64,000 nucleotides of DNA from Diplolepis rosae (lineage: Eukaryota > Arthropoda > Insecta > Hymenoptera > Diplolepididae). This document shows, in pieces, positions 34,459 through 46,063 of the stretch. Every line of letters begins with the position of its first letter. Within the stretch, counting starts at the first letter, position 1. The notes under the pieces were generated by a model that did not search any database, was not told the DNA's origin, and saw only the letters and a program-made list of their open reading frames with translations. The stretch is taken from NCBI GenBank assembly GCA_030998225.1, contig JAPYXD010000698.1, positions 909,001 to 973,000 of the forward strand, written 5' to 3'. Position numbers and translations under genes: made by a program.

Positions 34459-34989
34459 CACGGATAGAAATAACTGGTGGCATGCACATGGAACTCACAA
34501 AGTGTTACACACATGTCAAATGACGATTGTGAAATACGCAAATTTAAATGTTTGACACTACACAACGTTCTTGCTCATGATATTAAATATTCGTGCATGT
34601 AACACTAGCGACTCGGAGCTCGAACGCATGAACGTTGAGTATATGATGCATGGCTTTCTTTGTGTTCCAAACGCTTCAGCTTCACTTGCGACGCACGTTA
34701 ATCTCAAGCGTTGTCAAGGCGTATGTCTTATACGTACGGGGCCTAAGGAGTTCACCCGAGTCGAACTATTGATTCTCTATTGATTCTCTAAGATGCTCCA
34801 TTTTCGAGGACTTGAGAGAATCAAAAGAGGCGTATTAGCTGTTTAAATCAATGTAATTTTGATCCTCTGTTGGTGCTCTTCTCCTGCAGATATTTCCGTT
34901 TCTGTACCTTGAAGGATCTTAAAGAGTAGCAACGAAGATTCTCCTTACCTCCTCTATGATTCTCCATTTCTAAAATTATATAATTCCTA

Positions 34990-35320
34990 ATGACGTCAGG
35001 AATTGGCAACGGTTTATTATTATTTATATTTATCGTGTTGATTAAGAGAGAAACGAAAATATAGTACCAGACTTTTGGAAAATAATGAGGAATGTATCAA
35101 AGTATCAATGTCTGGTACATGTCGAATTTTGTTTTGAAAACATTAATTATGAAAAATTTTATTTTTCGAAATAAAAATCCAAATGGTACCGGAGATTGAT
35201 TTTTTAATGATTCCTCATTGTTGCCTACAATTTCATGATTATATTTACATTTCTGTCCTAATCAACCCGATGAATATAAATAATATAAAATGGTTGGTCA
35301 TTTGTGACGTTATTACGCAT
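34990..35320. repeat. nested palindrome
   Basis: GACGTCAGGAATTGGCAACG and TTATATTTATCGTGTTGATT on the left are mirrored by AATCAACCCGATGAATATAA and GTTGGTCATTTGTGACGTTA on the right, with about 80-110 bp arms and several mismatches. Confidence 0.65.
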
Positions 35321-35420
35321 CACATACCCTCAAGTACTAGAATGAAAAGGGTTCAACAAGAGCGAGTCCTCGATTTTTCGAAAACTATTAGAGATTTTAA
35401 AACGTTTTTTTTTTAAATAA

Positions 35421-36160
35421 AAGTTCTCTCGAAGGACTACGGCGCTACTACCTAATAGATAGTCCAGTCCCCATCGTTGTCCAGAATGGCCTGGCACCTT
35501 TTCGGCATGCTTTCCACTAATTTTTCAGCGTAATCCGTTGGTAATTCTTGCCATATCTTCCTGATTTTTTGCGAGAGCTGTTTCAGGGTGAACACACGTT
35601 TTCCCGCAAGCTTTCTCTTTGAAACACTCCAGACATTTTCGATTGGATTCGCATCGGGGGACTGTGATGGCCAGTCCAAAGTTGTGATGCCCTTTTCTGT
35701 TTTCCAGGCGGTGCAGAGACGGCTTCGATGTTTCGGGTCGTTATTTTCTTGTAAGATCCAATCGGCCGTATCAGTTCCAAACATCTTTGTAGCAGACCTT
35801 AGAAGACCACGTTCATATATTTGGAGCATTTTCTGAGCATTTAAGTTCTCGGTGAAGAGCTCTAAACACCGAAAACCGCGCTATGAGAAACATCCCCAAA
35901 CATGGACCTTCACGGGGTGTTTTTTATTGGCTTTATAACGCTCAACCCACTTCTTCACGAACGATTTCGACTTTTTGATGTATTTAGCAGCGACTGTATA
36001 AGACATAAGTGGTCCCTTTGGATAGGTACACAAGAAGACCGCTTCAAAACGTTTCGCGTACACAGAACTCATTATGACTCACGTCTGCTCTCTCGGACGA
36101 TTCGAGCGCTACTGAATCGCCTTGGTAATTGCGCCGTAGTCCTTTAAATGTACTTTCATT
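35421..36160 (-). mobile_element. Tc1-like element with internal deletion
   Basis: Both ends carry AAGGACTACGGCGC in inverted orientation (35432-35445 and 36131-36144). The minus strand encodes the start and the C-terminal part of a Tc1 transposase with the middle missing. Length about 0.74 kb against about 1.6 kb for intact relatives. The exact ends are uncertain. Confidence 0.75.
35452..36072 (-). pseudogene. Tc1-type transposase remnant
   Basis: The N-terminal helix-turn-helix part (YTVAAKYIKKSKSFVKKWVE) runs straight into KHPVKVHVWGCFS, which in intact Tc1 proteins lies some 150-200 residues later, so the second DNA-binding domain and first catalytic Asp are deleted. A TAG follows GCFS near 35882. 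The C-terminal part remains open, with LDWPSQSPDANPIENVW (the catalytic Glu). The second catalytic position reads LQENNDPKH where the family has QxDND, so Asp appears replaced by Asn. Not functional. Confidence 0.85.
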
Positions 36161-36539
36161 AAATCAAGAGAAGTATCAAGAGAAGCAAAAGAGAATCGAA
36201 AGAGTATCAAGAGAAGCAAAAGAGAATCAATAGTTCGACTCGGGCAACGCTTGATTTTCACGTGCGCCGCACGTGAAACACAAGCGTTTGGCACCTTCGG
36301 CCCATCTAGTATCTACTATAAGTCGCATCAATAGTAAATGTTGTAATATCACATACTTTTTATGTGAATACATAGTATTTTATCTTTGTAGAATACTATG
36401 CGCAGCTCACATGAATTTTAAGCATTTATTACTCGAGTCTATAAGTTCAATTATTTGAACAGCCACAATTGCCAAACACTGGTCTCTTTCAAGTGCACGC
36501 CACCAGTTATTTCTCTCCGTGTGGAATGAACGTTTCGCA

Positions 36540-38790
36540 TGTTAAGAATATCTTAACTTGAAAGCTTTCGAAAAATGCTGACTTTTTCTCGTCATCAAAA
36601 TATATGCCACTGTTACTTCTTTAATTGGCATATTTACTTAATATATATAGTTTATGGAAGTGGCATATTTTACAAGTCAAAGTAATATATTTAAGTAAAT
36701 ATTTTTCTTTAAATTTTCGCTTAAAAACTTCTTGTATTTTGATCGAAAATTTAACAATTGTAAGAATAAATACATTTCAATTTATATTAATAGAAAAGGA
36801 TATCTTCTAGTTTATTTGATAGCCCTTAAATCATTGAATGTAGACAAGAGGCATCAAATTTAATATACAAATTGTATGAATTAAGAAATTTTTAGAAAAT
36901 TTCTAACAGTATATTTGGAATAGATATTTTATATGGATGAGTTATTGATTTATCAATTTTTATTCGAGATGCTTAAAACAGTTAGTAGAACTTTTAGGTT
37001 TTCTGAGCAAGGAAGCAATAAAGAGAAAGGACACAGGAATGGGGCCCGTTAGGTAGGAAGAATGAATCAGGGGAACGACCGTACGCTTCATCATGATCCA
37101 TAAATATTACCAAGTAAACAAATAATGGAAAACTAATGAAAAAGATCGTTGAAACAATCTGCGGTTTAGGGTATGATTAATATAAACAATGTAAACATAA
37201 TGGTGATTAATTGAATGTAAAAAAATGCAAAGTTTTACTGATCTAATATAGTTAGACGATAAAACAATATTTGAAATAAAAAACTGAGTAGAAAAATATA
37301 GTTTTCTCAGAGACTCAATTTTATGAGTATAAGGAATACGAACACCTGCATCTTTCTCACACTCATGTGGTCGTCATTTAAAATTGTAGCTCTGTGGATT
37401 GAAAACCATTGAACTTTTGGAAAAAATCACCTAAAAAACTTGTCAATGACTATTCACTCTGTACATTAAGTTTCTTTAAAATAAAATATGATTTGTGTTA
37501 AATCATATTTTCACACAGATTTTTTGAATTAAAAAAAATGAACATTTTCTCAAAGTTATTAGAGCACAGCCATTTCTTGCAAAAAAGAATGTTTGAATAG
37601 TTGAAAACATGATTTTATATTATTAGAGTTCTTTACTGAAATCATTTTTAGAATATCCTTTTATTTTAATATAACTTATTCCTTTTTATATAGAGAGGTA
37701 TAAAAAGTACCTATTCCTCTCAATTGGAGACTTTATTTGTTGGCGAATAATATAAATAGTTTCCAGGATATCGTATTTCTATGGTTAAAGAAAGTTTGAC
37801 ACATTTTCTAACTTTTGCAAAGCGCGAGATAAAAAGAAGGTAGTGTAGGAGTGGAGTAAATGGGGTCAATGGATCTTTGGAAAAAATGGTAGCTAAAGGA
37901 ACGAAAATGAAAAGTTAATAATATTTTGATCACTAGAGAATAAGGCGATTGACGAGAATATAAAAATAAAAATTGTATGCATATGTACATATTAAAACTG
38001 ATTTAATCAATGCTAATGCTGAAATTTACATTCGTCTTTTCAAGACACAAAGCTTACATATTTAAAGAAATGTCAAAGTATTCGCGTAGACGGGTATTGA
38101 TTTATGCGGAATGATCATCGCTGTAAACAAAGTTTCAATTCAAGTCTAAAAATTGGCTAACTTCAAGTTGTAATATAAACTAGACCATAGGAAAAGGACA
38201 GACTTATGCTCTTATACTCGACGGCTAAATTAAAGCCAAAATCGTCTGTTATTTAAGTTTTTTTACTGCGATCAGATTATGTAAATCAAGTGTCTTGCTA
38301 ATTTATTATAAATCAATTCTTGTAGATCCAGAAAACTAATTCACACTTAATCTAACCAAAGAATTTTTAAAAATGAACCAATAGATCTTCGCTTAAATCA
38401 AACAAAATTTGATTAAATCAACGAAACTTGCAGGGTACAATCAACTAGGATATTTGTTTGATGATAATTTAGCCACGTTATATTCAAAGGAACTACCTTT
38501 GTTTGGAAATGCAAAAAATTCTTTGCTTAAATAAACTAAAAAATTAGCCAACTATATAATAAGTTGATCCAACTAAATTTCGGTTGGATTAAGGTGGCTT
38601 CGGCGTTAGGTGTCGTATGAAGTGAGGGAAACCGTGAGGGAACGTTTTACATGGCCATGGAACTTTATTAGTTTCACCTCGAGGCAATTTTTATATTCTG
38701 TACTTTACTCGCAATTTTCTTTTGAATGAAGTCGTCAAACCTTTGTTTTAATGAAACTAATAGATTCCTCGAAATCGAAAGTATTAGTAT
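36540..38790. other. noncoding, repeat-poor
   Basis: No gene seen. A block near 38185-38215 (GGACAGACTTATGCTCTTAT) resembles 16275-16310. An (AT)n run lies at 38788-38803. Confidence 0.4.
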
Positions 38791-38802
38791 ATATATATAT
38801 TT

Positions 38803-38975
38803 GATTGTCTACATGTTTACGTCAAAAACACATAAAATCTTGCTTTAAATTTCGGGAAATGGTAGAGAAGATAAAAACAAACTCAGGTAGACTACTTTTA
38901 GCTTTTATAATAATAAAAGTTTTTCATGTAGATTTTGCTAAAATTGAACTTTTGTTTATTTTCTATTTATCTACG
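38803..38975. repeat. half copy of the CATGTGATACTT palindrome family (copy 4)
   Basis: GTCTACATGTTTACGTCAAA, GAAATGGTAGAGAAGATAAA and GTAGACTACTTTTAGCTTT match one arm of the copies at 30.7 and 55.6 kb. The mirror arm is mostly missing. Confidence 0.7.
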
Positions 38976-38983
38976 TAACACGA

Positions 38984-39262
38984 ATGCGAAGGTTAAAGAC
39001 CCCTTCACTAGTTAAAAATCTTTCAATCGTGACGATGATTCGTACAGAATATGACGGACTGCTTGCTCAATCCTCAATTTGTACCACAGCGAAATTTTTT
39101 GACGGAACAGTCTATATAATATTCTCATCTTCTTTCGAACTTCTAAATTTAACTTACGTGTATACGTACATATATGTGTGATTGATTATATTATATATGC
39201 AGAAAATTACTTGTTGAAAATACGTAGGTTATGACCTACGTATTTTCAACAAGTAATATGAT
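38984..39262. other. short perfect inverted repeat
   Basis: At 39205-39257, ATTACTTGTTGAAAATACGT then AGGT is mirrored by ACCTACGTATTTTCAACAAG then TAAT with almost no loop. A clean 24 bp stem. No gene. Confidence 0.7.
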
Positions 39263-39700
39263 GTTTGAATAGATCTTAAGGCCATGGATCAATCGGACCA
39301 CGTGACTAAATTATACATTAATTCCTTCATGTAAGATAGCTTTTCTGATTTACAAACCATCTTTCTGAAAATTTGGGAAACAACAGAAGATAACAAAGCA
39401 CATCTGTTAACTTCTTTTTAGTAAAAATGTTGAAAAAATTATTTAAGTCTTATCGAAAATTACATAGTTAACTACATAAATGTTAAGAAAAAACTAGGTG
39501 TTATATCTACCCAGAATCTGGTGTTATATTTACTCGGATTGTAATGTGGAATATAGATTCTACACCAGAATTTGGTATTATATTGATCGAGTTTTAGGGT
39601 AAAATGTACATTTTATCCAGAATCTTGGTAAATATAATACCTGTTTTTTTGTGTGTTTGAAAAATGTTTACTTGAAAGAAGTTGACAGGCGTTCTTTATC
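39263..39700. repeat. TTAAGGCCATGGATCAA family element (copy 1) with a nested palindrome
   Basis: Left end TTAAGGCCATGGATCAATC then GGACCACGTGACTAAATTAT matches 51818 on. Its CATCTGTTAACTTC segment (39398-39412) is the uninterrupted version of the site occupied by an insertion at 51955-52084. A different palindrome (AAAAAACTAGGTGTTATAT mirrored by ATATAATACCTGTTTTTT) sits at about 39487-39652. Confidence 0.75.
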
Positions 39701-39772
39701 GTCTTGTGTTGTATTTTCTAAATTTGTCACCTGTATTGTATATAGTATCTACTACAATGCATAGTAAAATAC

Positions 39773-39995
39773 ACACAGAGAAAAATGGATGTTTAGAATT
39801 AATATCTATAGATGTTTAACTATGGGACAACCATCTTATATGTTTAGTTGTAATATCTAGATATTCAGCTGTAATATCTAAGATGTTAAAATATGCAAAG
39901 ATTAATATCTTGGATATTACAGTTGAACATCTAGATATTACAATTGAACATATAAGATGGCTGTCCCATAGTTGAACATCCATCTTACACAATAT
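39773..39995. repeat. CACRGA-group palindrome, GGGACAACCATCTTAT subtype
   Basis: Left CACAGAGAAAAATGGATG. The arms TTTAACTATGGGACAACCAT and ATGGCTGTCCCATAGTTGAA, and TTGTAATATCTAGATATTCA and mirror, make about 95 bp per arm. Confidence 0.82.
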
Positions 39996-40027
39996 TCGAT
40001 CTTAGATTCAGTTATTCAATGTATGTA

Positions 40028-40345
40028 CACGGAAAAAAATAGATAATAAACCGCAATATCTTGATATTAGCGGATAATATATTTGCGATTTAACTATGGG
40101 ACAGTCATCTAGATATTGAAACAGAGTATCTGCAGATATTAAAAAAAAGATGTTTTTTCGCAATATCTAAGATATTAAGCTACAAAACCCAATATGTTAA
40201 TTTGAGATATCTCAGATGTTAAACTGAAATACATTAGATATCAGGTCATAGTATTTAAGATACTAAATTAATTAGTTGAGTAGTCGAAAGCGTCTTTTTT
40301 TCCACAGAAAGATTTCAAATTCTTTAAATTTGAATTTAAGATATT
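40028..40345. repeat. second GGGACAGTCATCT-subtype element ending in the tRNA-derived repeat
   Basis: TA then CACGGAAAAAAATAGATAA. AACTATGGGACAGTCATC is followed by repeated GATATT/AATATC words. The distal part (40265-40345) is the ATTAATTAGTTGAG...CCACAGAAAGATTTC segment shared with 27.13-27.26 kb. The right inverted end was not found. Confidence 0.6.
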
Positions 40346-40413
40346 AAACTCTATAATATCTTAGATAATTAAAGTCAATATTTATATCATTGAATGCAAT
40401 TGTCTAATAATTA

Positions 40414-41262
40414 TTTAAAAATACTGATTGAAAAATTGAAAGAAAAAAATGAAATTAACAAAATATATACCGCCATTATGCGTTCTTTCACAAAACCCCA
40501 TAAAAAGTAATCTAGTGATGTTAGATCTGGTGAACGAGGTGGCCAAGCTACAGGGCCGCCTGGTCCTATCCACTTTTCGTAAAAAATCTCATTCATTACT
40601 TGTCTTGAACACAGAGCATAATGGGGTGGTGCACCGTCGTGTTGCATCCACATGTTTATGCGAACATGCAAGGGCACGTCTTCCATTAATTAAGGTAGTA
40701 CGTTTTGCGCAGAAGGTCAGCTAATCGCTTAAAAGCAATGTGCGATTTTTGTTGCCTATTCGGATAACGAGCTGAAATTGAGTTTCTGTAATGTTTACGG
40801 CATTCCCCCAGCACCATCAACATATCAAAATATTCTTGAAAATCGTTCATTTTCGCGTTCCGATGTACTCACATTAGAAGGTAATGCATGACTAACTGAT
40901 ATGTCAACAGAAAATGCTTACTTTCTGTCGATGTCAACAATACCCTATCGATTGTATTATCATGGATGAAAATGATTTTTCGACTATTTTAATACTTTGC
41001 CTGACTAGAATGATCTTGTGTTGTAGGTCGCTGAATTCGTCTTAAAATCTGTAATAATGTCATCGAAAAAAAAATACATAGTTCCATTTTAAAAAGTGGA
41101 GTTGACCTCGACGTAGCTTCAGTGCCTCCATCGATAAAAAAAATAGGGTGGTCGAGTATGACGGCCTTCTCGAACACTGAAACTTTTGTCTGAAACATTT
41201 TTGGATATGACCAATAGTTTGAGTGCTATCGCTCTATAACACTTTTTGTGCCTCACCCTGTA
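40414..41262 (-). mobile_element. DUF4817/DDE-type Tc1-mariner relative, deleted
   Basis: The 5' end at about 41238-41262 is the mirror of TATACAGGGTGAGGCACAAA. Two open pieces follow on the minus strand. 40850-40686 encodes the N-terminal helix-turn-helix (MNDFQEYFDMLMVLGECRKH...RKTYYLN). 40686-40411 encodes a C-terminal catalytic piece (WMQHDGAPPHYA; WPPRSPDLTSLDYFLWG). The middle of the transposase is gone, and the 3' terminal repeat was not found. The 5' leader (40825-40990) is duplicated at 45.9 kb. Confidence 0.8.
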
Positions 41263-42591
41263 TAATCAAAGTTTGTCCTTTTTATAATGGATTAATTTTC
41301 GTGATAGTTTAAAGTCAATTGGTTTTTTAAGCTTAAATAAAAATTATTATTTTCACAGAGTGTTTAGTGTAAATATTCAATGAAACCTAACACGTCATGT
41401 CCTGATGATACTATCAAATGCGTCAATTAAGTCTTTCTTTCCAATCTACGTAAAATGGGAATCAACTGCGGTTAATAAGCTTTTACTATAGATTAGCATA
41501 TGCAGATATATTGATGATTTACTCTTGAATGATACTATATATGTATACACAATAAACTCCATAACTTTACCTTGTGGTATATACCAATACCTGTTTTCTA
41601 TCATTCTTAATATACGATTGAGTACTCGTCAGATGATTATTCAATATTAATTGGCGGAAAATGTAATAAAGTATTCAAACTGCAAAATTCATTTGACACA
41701 CGAATAAGGTTATAATAGGATAAATTCTTAAACAGTTGATCATTTATAGAAAGTATTTACTCTAACGGTAAAGATGTAATGATCAGTATTTGATGAAAGA
41801 AATTGATCTTCAGGATATACAAATAATATATATTTATGATGTCATTTTAAACTTACTGAATGCAAATAGAATTGCATAGTACTTTATTTGCATCACTTCT
41901 TGTTAAATTACGTTGCAGAACACGTTTGTGTCCTGGTTTGTAAGTTATTGTTATTATTCTAATTTTGCATAAATAGACGTAGGTGCGAATCAGTAGATGA
42001 ATTTGTTTCATTCGAAGGTTACACTGTTGCAAGATTTAATCCGCTCAACAAGATCAAATTTCAAGAGCAATTCTTTACCCTCATTCATTCACGTAACAAT
42101 ATTTTTATATATTATCTATATAGACCTTTTTATTTCACAGCGTAAATTTCATAAAGGCAATCATTTTCTCCGAAAAATACGTATCCTGTAATTCCTGTGT
42201 GTGTGTAATTTTTCAGAATTACATATTTAAATACTGCAAGTTGTAGGAGCAGATGAAAATTTAGTTCAAAATAAATGTAATTGGATGTGAAAAAATTGGA
42301 ATCAAATTTAGAAAATTCATACCAATTATAGAATTACACATCCTAATACATTCTGATACAGAATATGACTGACTATTAAAACGTAAGTTATATTATTCAT
42401 CGCGTCTCTGCACTCAAAAATATTCAATAAAGACATTTTTATAGATTTAAAAATTTTTGTGTTGACACTCTAGGCACATTATTTTTAAATAGTTTCGAAA
42501 TAAGCTTTTCTACGTCAATCGAATGTCTATTTGGTATTCTTCCTAGCGTGTATAGATTATTTCGTCATTTCGAAGCAATAACGTATCTACA
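41263..42591. other. noncoding stretch
   Basis: No gene or structured repeat recognised. Confidence 0.4.
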
Positions 42592-42896
42592 CTGTTAGAA
42601 ATAATATTTCTGTATTAAACTTCCATTACATGTAATGGAAATTTTTTTTCAGTAACGTATACTAAATTTAAAATATTTTTATCTTAAAAAATACAAACTT
42701 TTATTTGAATTTTAATTCACATGTGTATATATTTCAATAATGTTTGTTAATTTTGATATATTTTTATTAACAAGTTATTAAATTTAATATAAATGTATAT
42801 TAATTTTTCATATTATATAAATCTATTAATTTTAATTCACCACTTGTATATTAAAGTCTATTAAAATTAATAACCTTTTCAACAATATACCTACCT
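42592..42896 (+). repeat. TTAACAATATA-ended repeat, copy 4
   Basis: Left end CACTGTTAGAAATAATATTT with CTGTATTAAACTTCCATTAC; internal dyad TTCCATTACATGTAATGGAA; right end ATAACCTTTTCAACAATATA. Parallel to 29165-29455. Confidence 0.8.
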
Positions 42897-44403
42897 ACAC
42901 TGTAAGAAAGCTTCATGTTGGAATTTCACAGTAAACATATTGGAAATTTACTTGTTAGTTTCTGACTAGGAGAAACCGGGATCCGGTTAGGAGTACCATT
43001 ATAATTTGATGGGGATTTGGTCGAGAACCGGTCAGTTTGTTAACCATAAAAAAGCTTGCTTGTTTTAGGTCAGATTCTGACTATGTACTATAGTATAATC
43101 TGAACGTTACTTTCCTGACTGATTTTATTTAGAAATCCCGGTCGGATCCCAACTGGTACCCAACATTGTGGCAGTGACAAACCGCGGGATATTTCCACAC
43201 GGGATGTTTTTGAATCTTTAAATTTTTAATCATTCTTAAATTATTAACGATTTCTGTTACAATAAACAAATTTAAAAAATATCCTTTCATGCTAAAATCA
43301 TAAAAATATTCTTCTTTAAAAAAATGCAAATTCTTTTGACCTGTTGTTTAATGATTCCAAAATTTGTTGAATTTTTAAAATTCATTTTCTGTGGACAAAA
43401 AAAATGCTAAACATACAATTTATTCATATGTGCTATCATGTTAAATCAATTAGAAAGCTTTTGTTTTAAATTTAGAAATTAAAACTTTTTTCCTCTCTAA
43501 AGATAATATCAAAAAATTCCGACCTGTCACATTTAATAAAATCAATTTCGCATACTACTGTGATTTCTTCAAAACCAATATTAAACGAGGCCTTTTATTG
43601 GTCTTTATACTTTGAACAGATCAGTCGATGGACTTAAATCAAGATCAGTGTACGGTAGCATTTATTATAACGCCTCCATTCCAATTTAAAGTGAGATTCT
43701 GAAAAAACGATGAATTTCTGAATTAATACATGTGGTCACTTTTAGGATCGTATTCATATAATAGAAATACCTGGAAATTCATCGTTTTTTCATTCAAATT
43801 GCATGAGTATAGTCCACAAAAATGACAATTCATATAGAAATTCATTGTTTTGCAAAACCTAACTTCAAACTGAAAGCAACACTATTTGAAATATTCCCTC
43901 TTTCCTTCCTTTGTTTTTCACGCTTTAGAAGAAGACACGCGATTTCTTAATCCGTCACTGCGTCAAAGTATCTTAAAATTGCGAAAAACGTACTAGATTT
44001 TCTGAAATTTTTCTTAATATTATGAAACTTAACTAAATTTTCATATAATGAATCTTAAAACTAACAAACTGTAACAGAATTTTTATAAAATTTATTATAA
44101 AATTACGAAACTGTAATAAAATTTTCAGTTACATGTAACTATTACATACATACATACATAAAACGTAAAATTATTCCTGTTACAAATTTCAGAATATCCA
44201 GATACAAGTACTCCAGTTACGTGTTTCGGAAAATCACGGTAGAAATTTCTAACAGTGAAGGTATAAATAAACGTTACTTTACTGTAGCTATTATTGCTTT
44301 ATTTACTAGGTCATTATTAGAATAAAGTAATTTTTGATTTGACAGCAAAAGCAAACCATTGTGTGGAATTCTTTGTTTGTACAATTCTTATACGATCATT
44401 TTT
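42897..44403. other. noncoding, possible large element with CACTGT ends
   Basis: Starts CTACACTGTAAGAAAGC and the mirror-like GAAATTTCTAACAGTGAAGG occurs at 44246-44265, so the interval may be one large nonautonomous element of the CACTGTTAGAAAT type. An internal dyad involves GGAAATTCATCG and CGATGAATTTC near 43708-43785. No gene seen. Confidence 0.35.
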
Positions 44404-45517
44404 ACATTCTCATTATGGATGAGAAGTAGGTATTGGTTTTATGTGAAAAATGACTTTCGAAATTTTTATCAAATCTTTACGTTTTGAGACCCCCTGAGTC
44501 AGAAAAAACGGTTTTTATGAAAGTGTCTGTCTGTCTGTCTGTAGGTCGTGTGCGGCATAACTCTCGATAGAATTATCAGATTGAATTGCGCTTTGGTACA
44601 CTTTATCGGAGCCGAAAAAGTAAGGACAAGTTCGTTAACCAGCCACATCCAATCAAATATGAGGGATTGAGCACTACTTTTGTGTTTTTGAAAATAACTT
44701 TTTGAAAAAATGAAAAATTTCAATACTGGTTTTTGATAGTGCTCATAAATCTCTACAAATTATCCTGATAACATTTTTTGACTAACTCAAAATTAGAAAT
44801 GTTATAGCATATTCAAATTCGAAAAAAGTCAATATTTTTCGTTTCGATTCCAAAAAATACGATTAAAATTCAAAAATTCAATTTTTTAGACAAAATATGT
44901 GAGATACAAAAAAAACGTTTAGATGGAAAATTGTTTGTCTAAATGAGGTCTATAAATTCTCATTAAGACATTTCGGGACAGGATGTATATTTTATGTTTT
45001 GATTTTTAATATTAAAAAAATTCGATTTTTTTCACCAAAATATGTGAGATACGAAATAAGCGTTGTTCTGCAAAATCGTTTCCTTAAATAAAGTCTACGA
45101 TTGCTTTTTATTTTTAAGAGATTTGGAAGAAAATAAATTATTTTAACCATGTAATTTATCAAAAAGTTACTGAAATGTATACAGAAAATCGAGCGCGAAG
45201 CGCGAGAGTCATGATGAGAATGTGATCCTTAAGGCTGATAGGGCCTTAAGTAAATTGAATTTCCTGTTTCACTTAAATTCAAAAAGAAATTCAGTGACTT
45301 TGAGGAAATGTGTAATTCACATCATTTGTAATATTATTATAAAATTGGTTTGAGCTTCAGTATCAAATTATAAGAAATAAACTTAAATGTATGCAAAGAG
45401 TACAAGACCGAGCGCGAAGCGCGACGTTCAAATCGCGCGCCCTAGGCGCGCTCAAACTTGCGAGCTGCGCGCGAAGCGCGCGATGAGAATGTGCCCGCGA
45501 AGCGGACAGATTTTTTA
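44404..45517 (-). repeat. GCGC-hairpin dispersed repeat, copy 3 (inverted)
   Basis: Read on the minus strand it matches copies 1 and 2: the head with GCGCGCGAAGCGCGCG near 45466-45481 and TGCCCGCGAAGCGGAC near 45492, and the tail hairpin CATTCTCATTATGGATGAGA at 44404. It lacks about 250 bp in the middle relative to copy 2, and the (CTGT)n run is short (44524-44543). Confidence 0.85.
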
Positions 45518-45898
45518 TATATAACACGGAAGAATTTTACGCAGTAGAGCAAGTTATATTTAGTCAGACATAAAAAAACAAGTTCAGACATAGAAACACG
45601 TATTTATTTTTATAAATGCGTTGTTATTGAATTTTACTTTATGACTTTCGATTTTTTTAAATTAATTTATATTTATAAGAAAAACTTTTTTAAAGAACTG
45701 TAGAAGTAGTACAATGTTATTGATATAAACATAAACCTTGACTTGACTAAGCTAAACGAGTATCAAGTTTACAATGTTCAATTAATTATACATTTTTAAG
45801 TCAAATTTTGTGACATACGAACGGATGAATTGAATCGTGCAATTCATTTTATTCTTTCGTCAGATTATTACATATATAAATATATATATAAATATATA

Positions 45899-46063
45899 TC
45901 AAAATATTCTTGAAAATCGTTCATTTTCGCATTCCGATGTACTCACATTAGAAGGTAATGCATGACTAACTGATATGTCAACAGAAAATGCTTACTTTCT
46001 GTCGATGTCAACAATACCCTATCGATTGTATTATCATGGATGAAAATGATTTTTCGACTATCG
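45899..46063 (-). repeat. second copy of the DUF4817-transposon leader
   Basis: Almost identical to 40826-40990: ATATTCTTGAAAATCGTTCA through GGATGAAAATGATTTTTCGA with one difference noticed (GCGTTCC against GCATTCC). Contains only the first codons of that transposase. Confidence 0.85.

Larger units (their letters stand above)
34459..36521. mobile_element. 2.06 kb terminal-inverted-repeat element, composite
   Basis: Left end CACGGATAGAAATAACTGG then TGGCATGCAC; right end is the mirror, GTGCACGCCACCAGTTAT then TTCTCTCCGTG. Further in, CCGAGTCGAACTATTGATT (34757 on) is mirrored by AATCAATAGTTCGACTCGG (36224-36242), and CCAAACGCTT by AAGCGTTTGG. It has two insertions or modules inside: a palindrome at 34990-35320 and a Tc1-like element at 35421-36160. 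A short GAGAATCGAAAGAGTATC tandem lies at 36163-36232. Confidence 0.75.

Noticed and set aside
42955..43190. Palindrome between the two GGGATCC/CGGATCCC blocks
   Set aside because: The blocks match better in direct than inverted orientation and only weakly; not enough to define an element.
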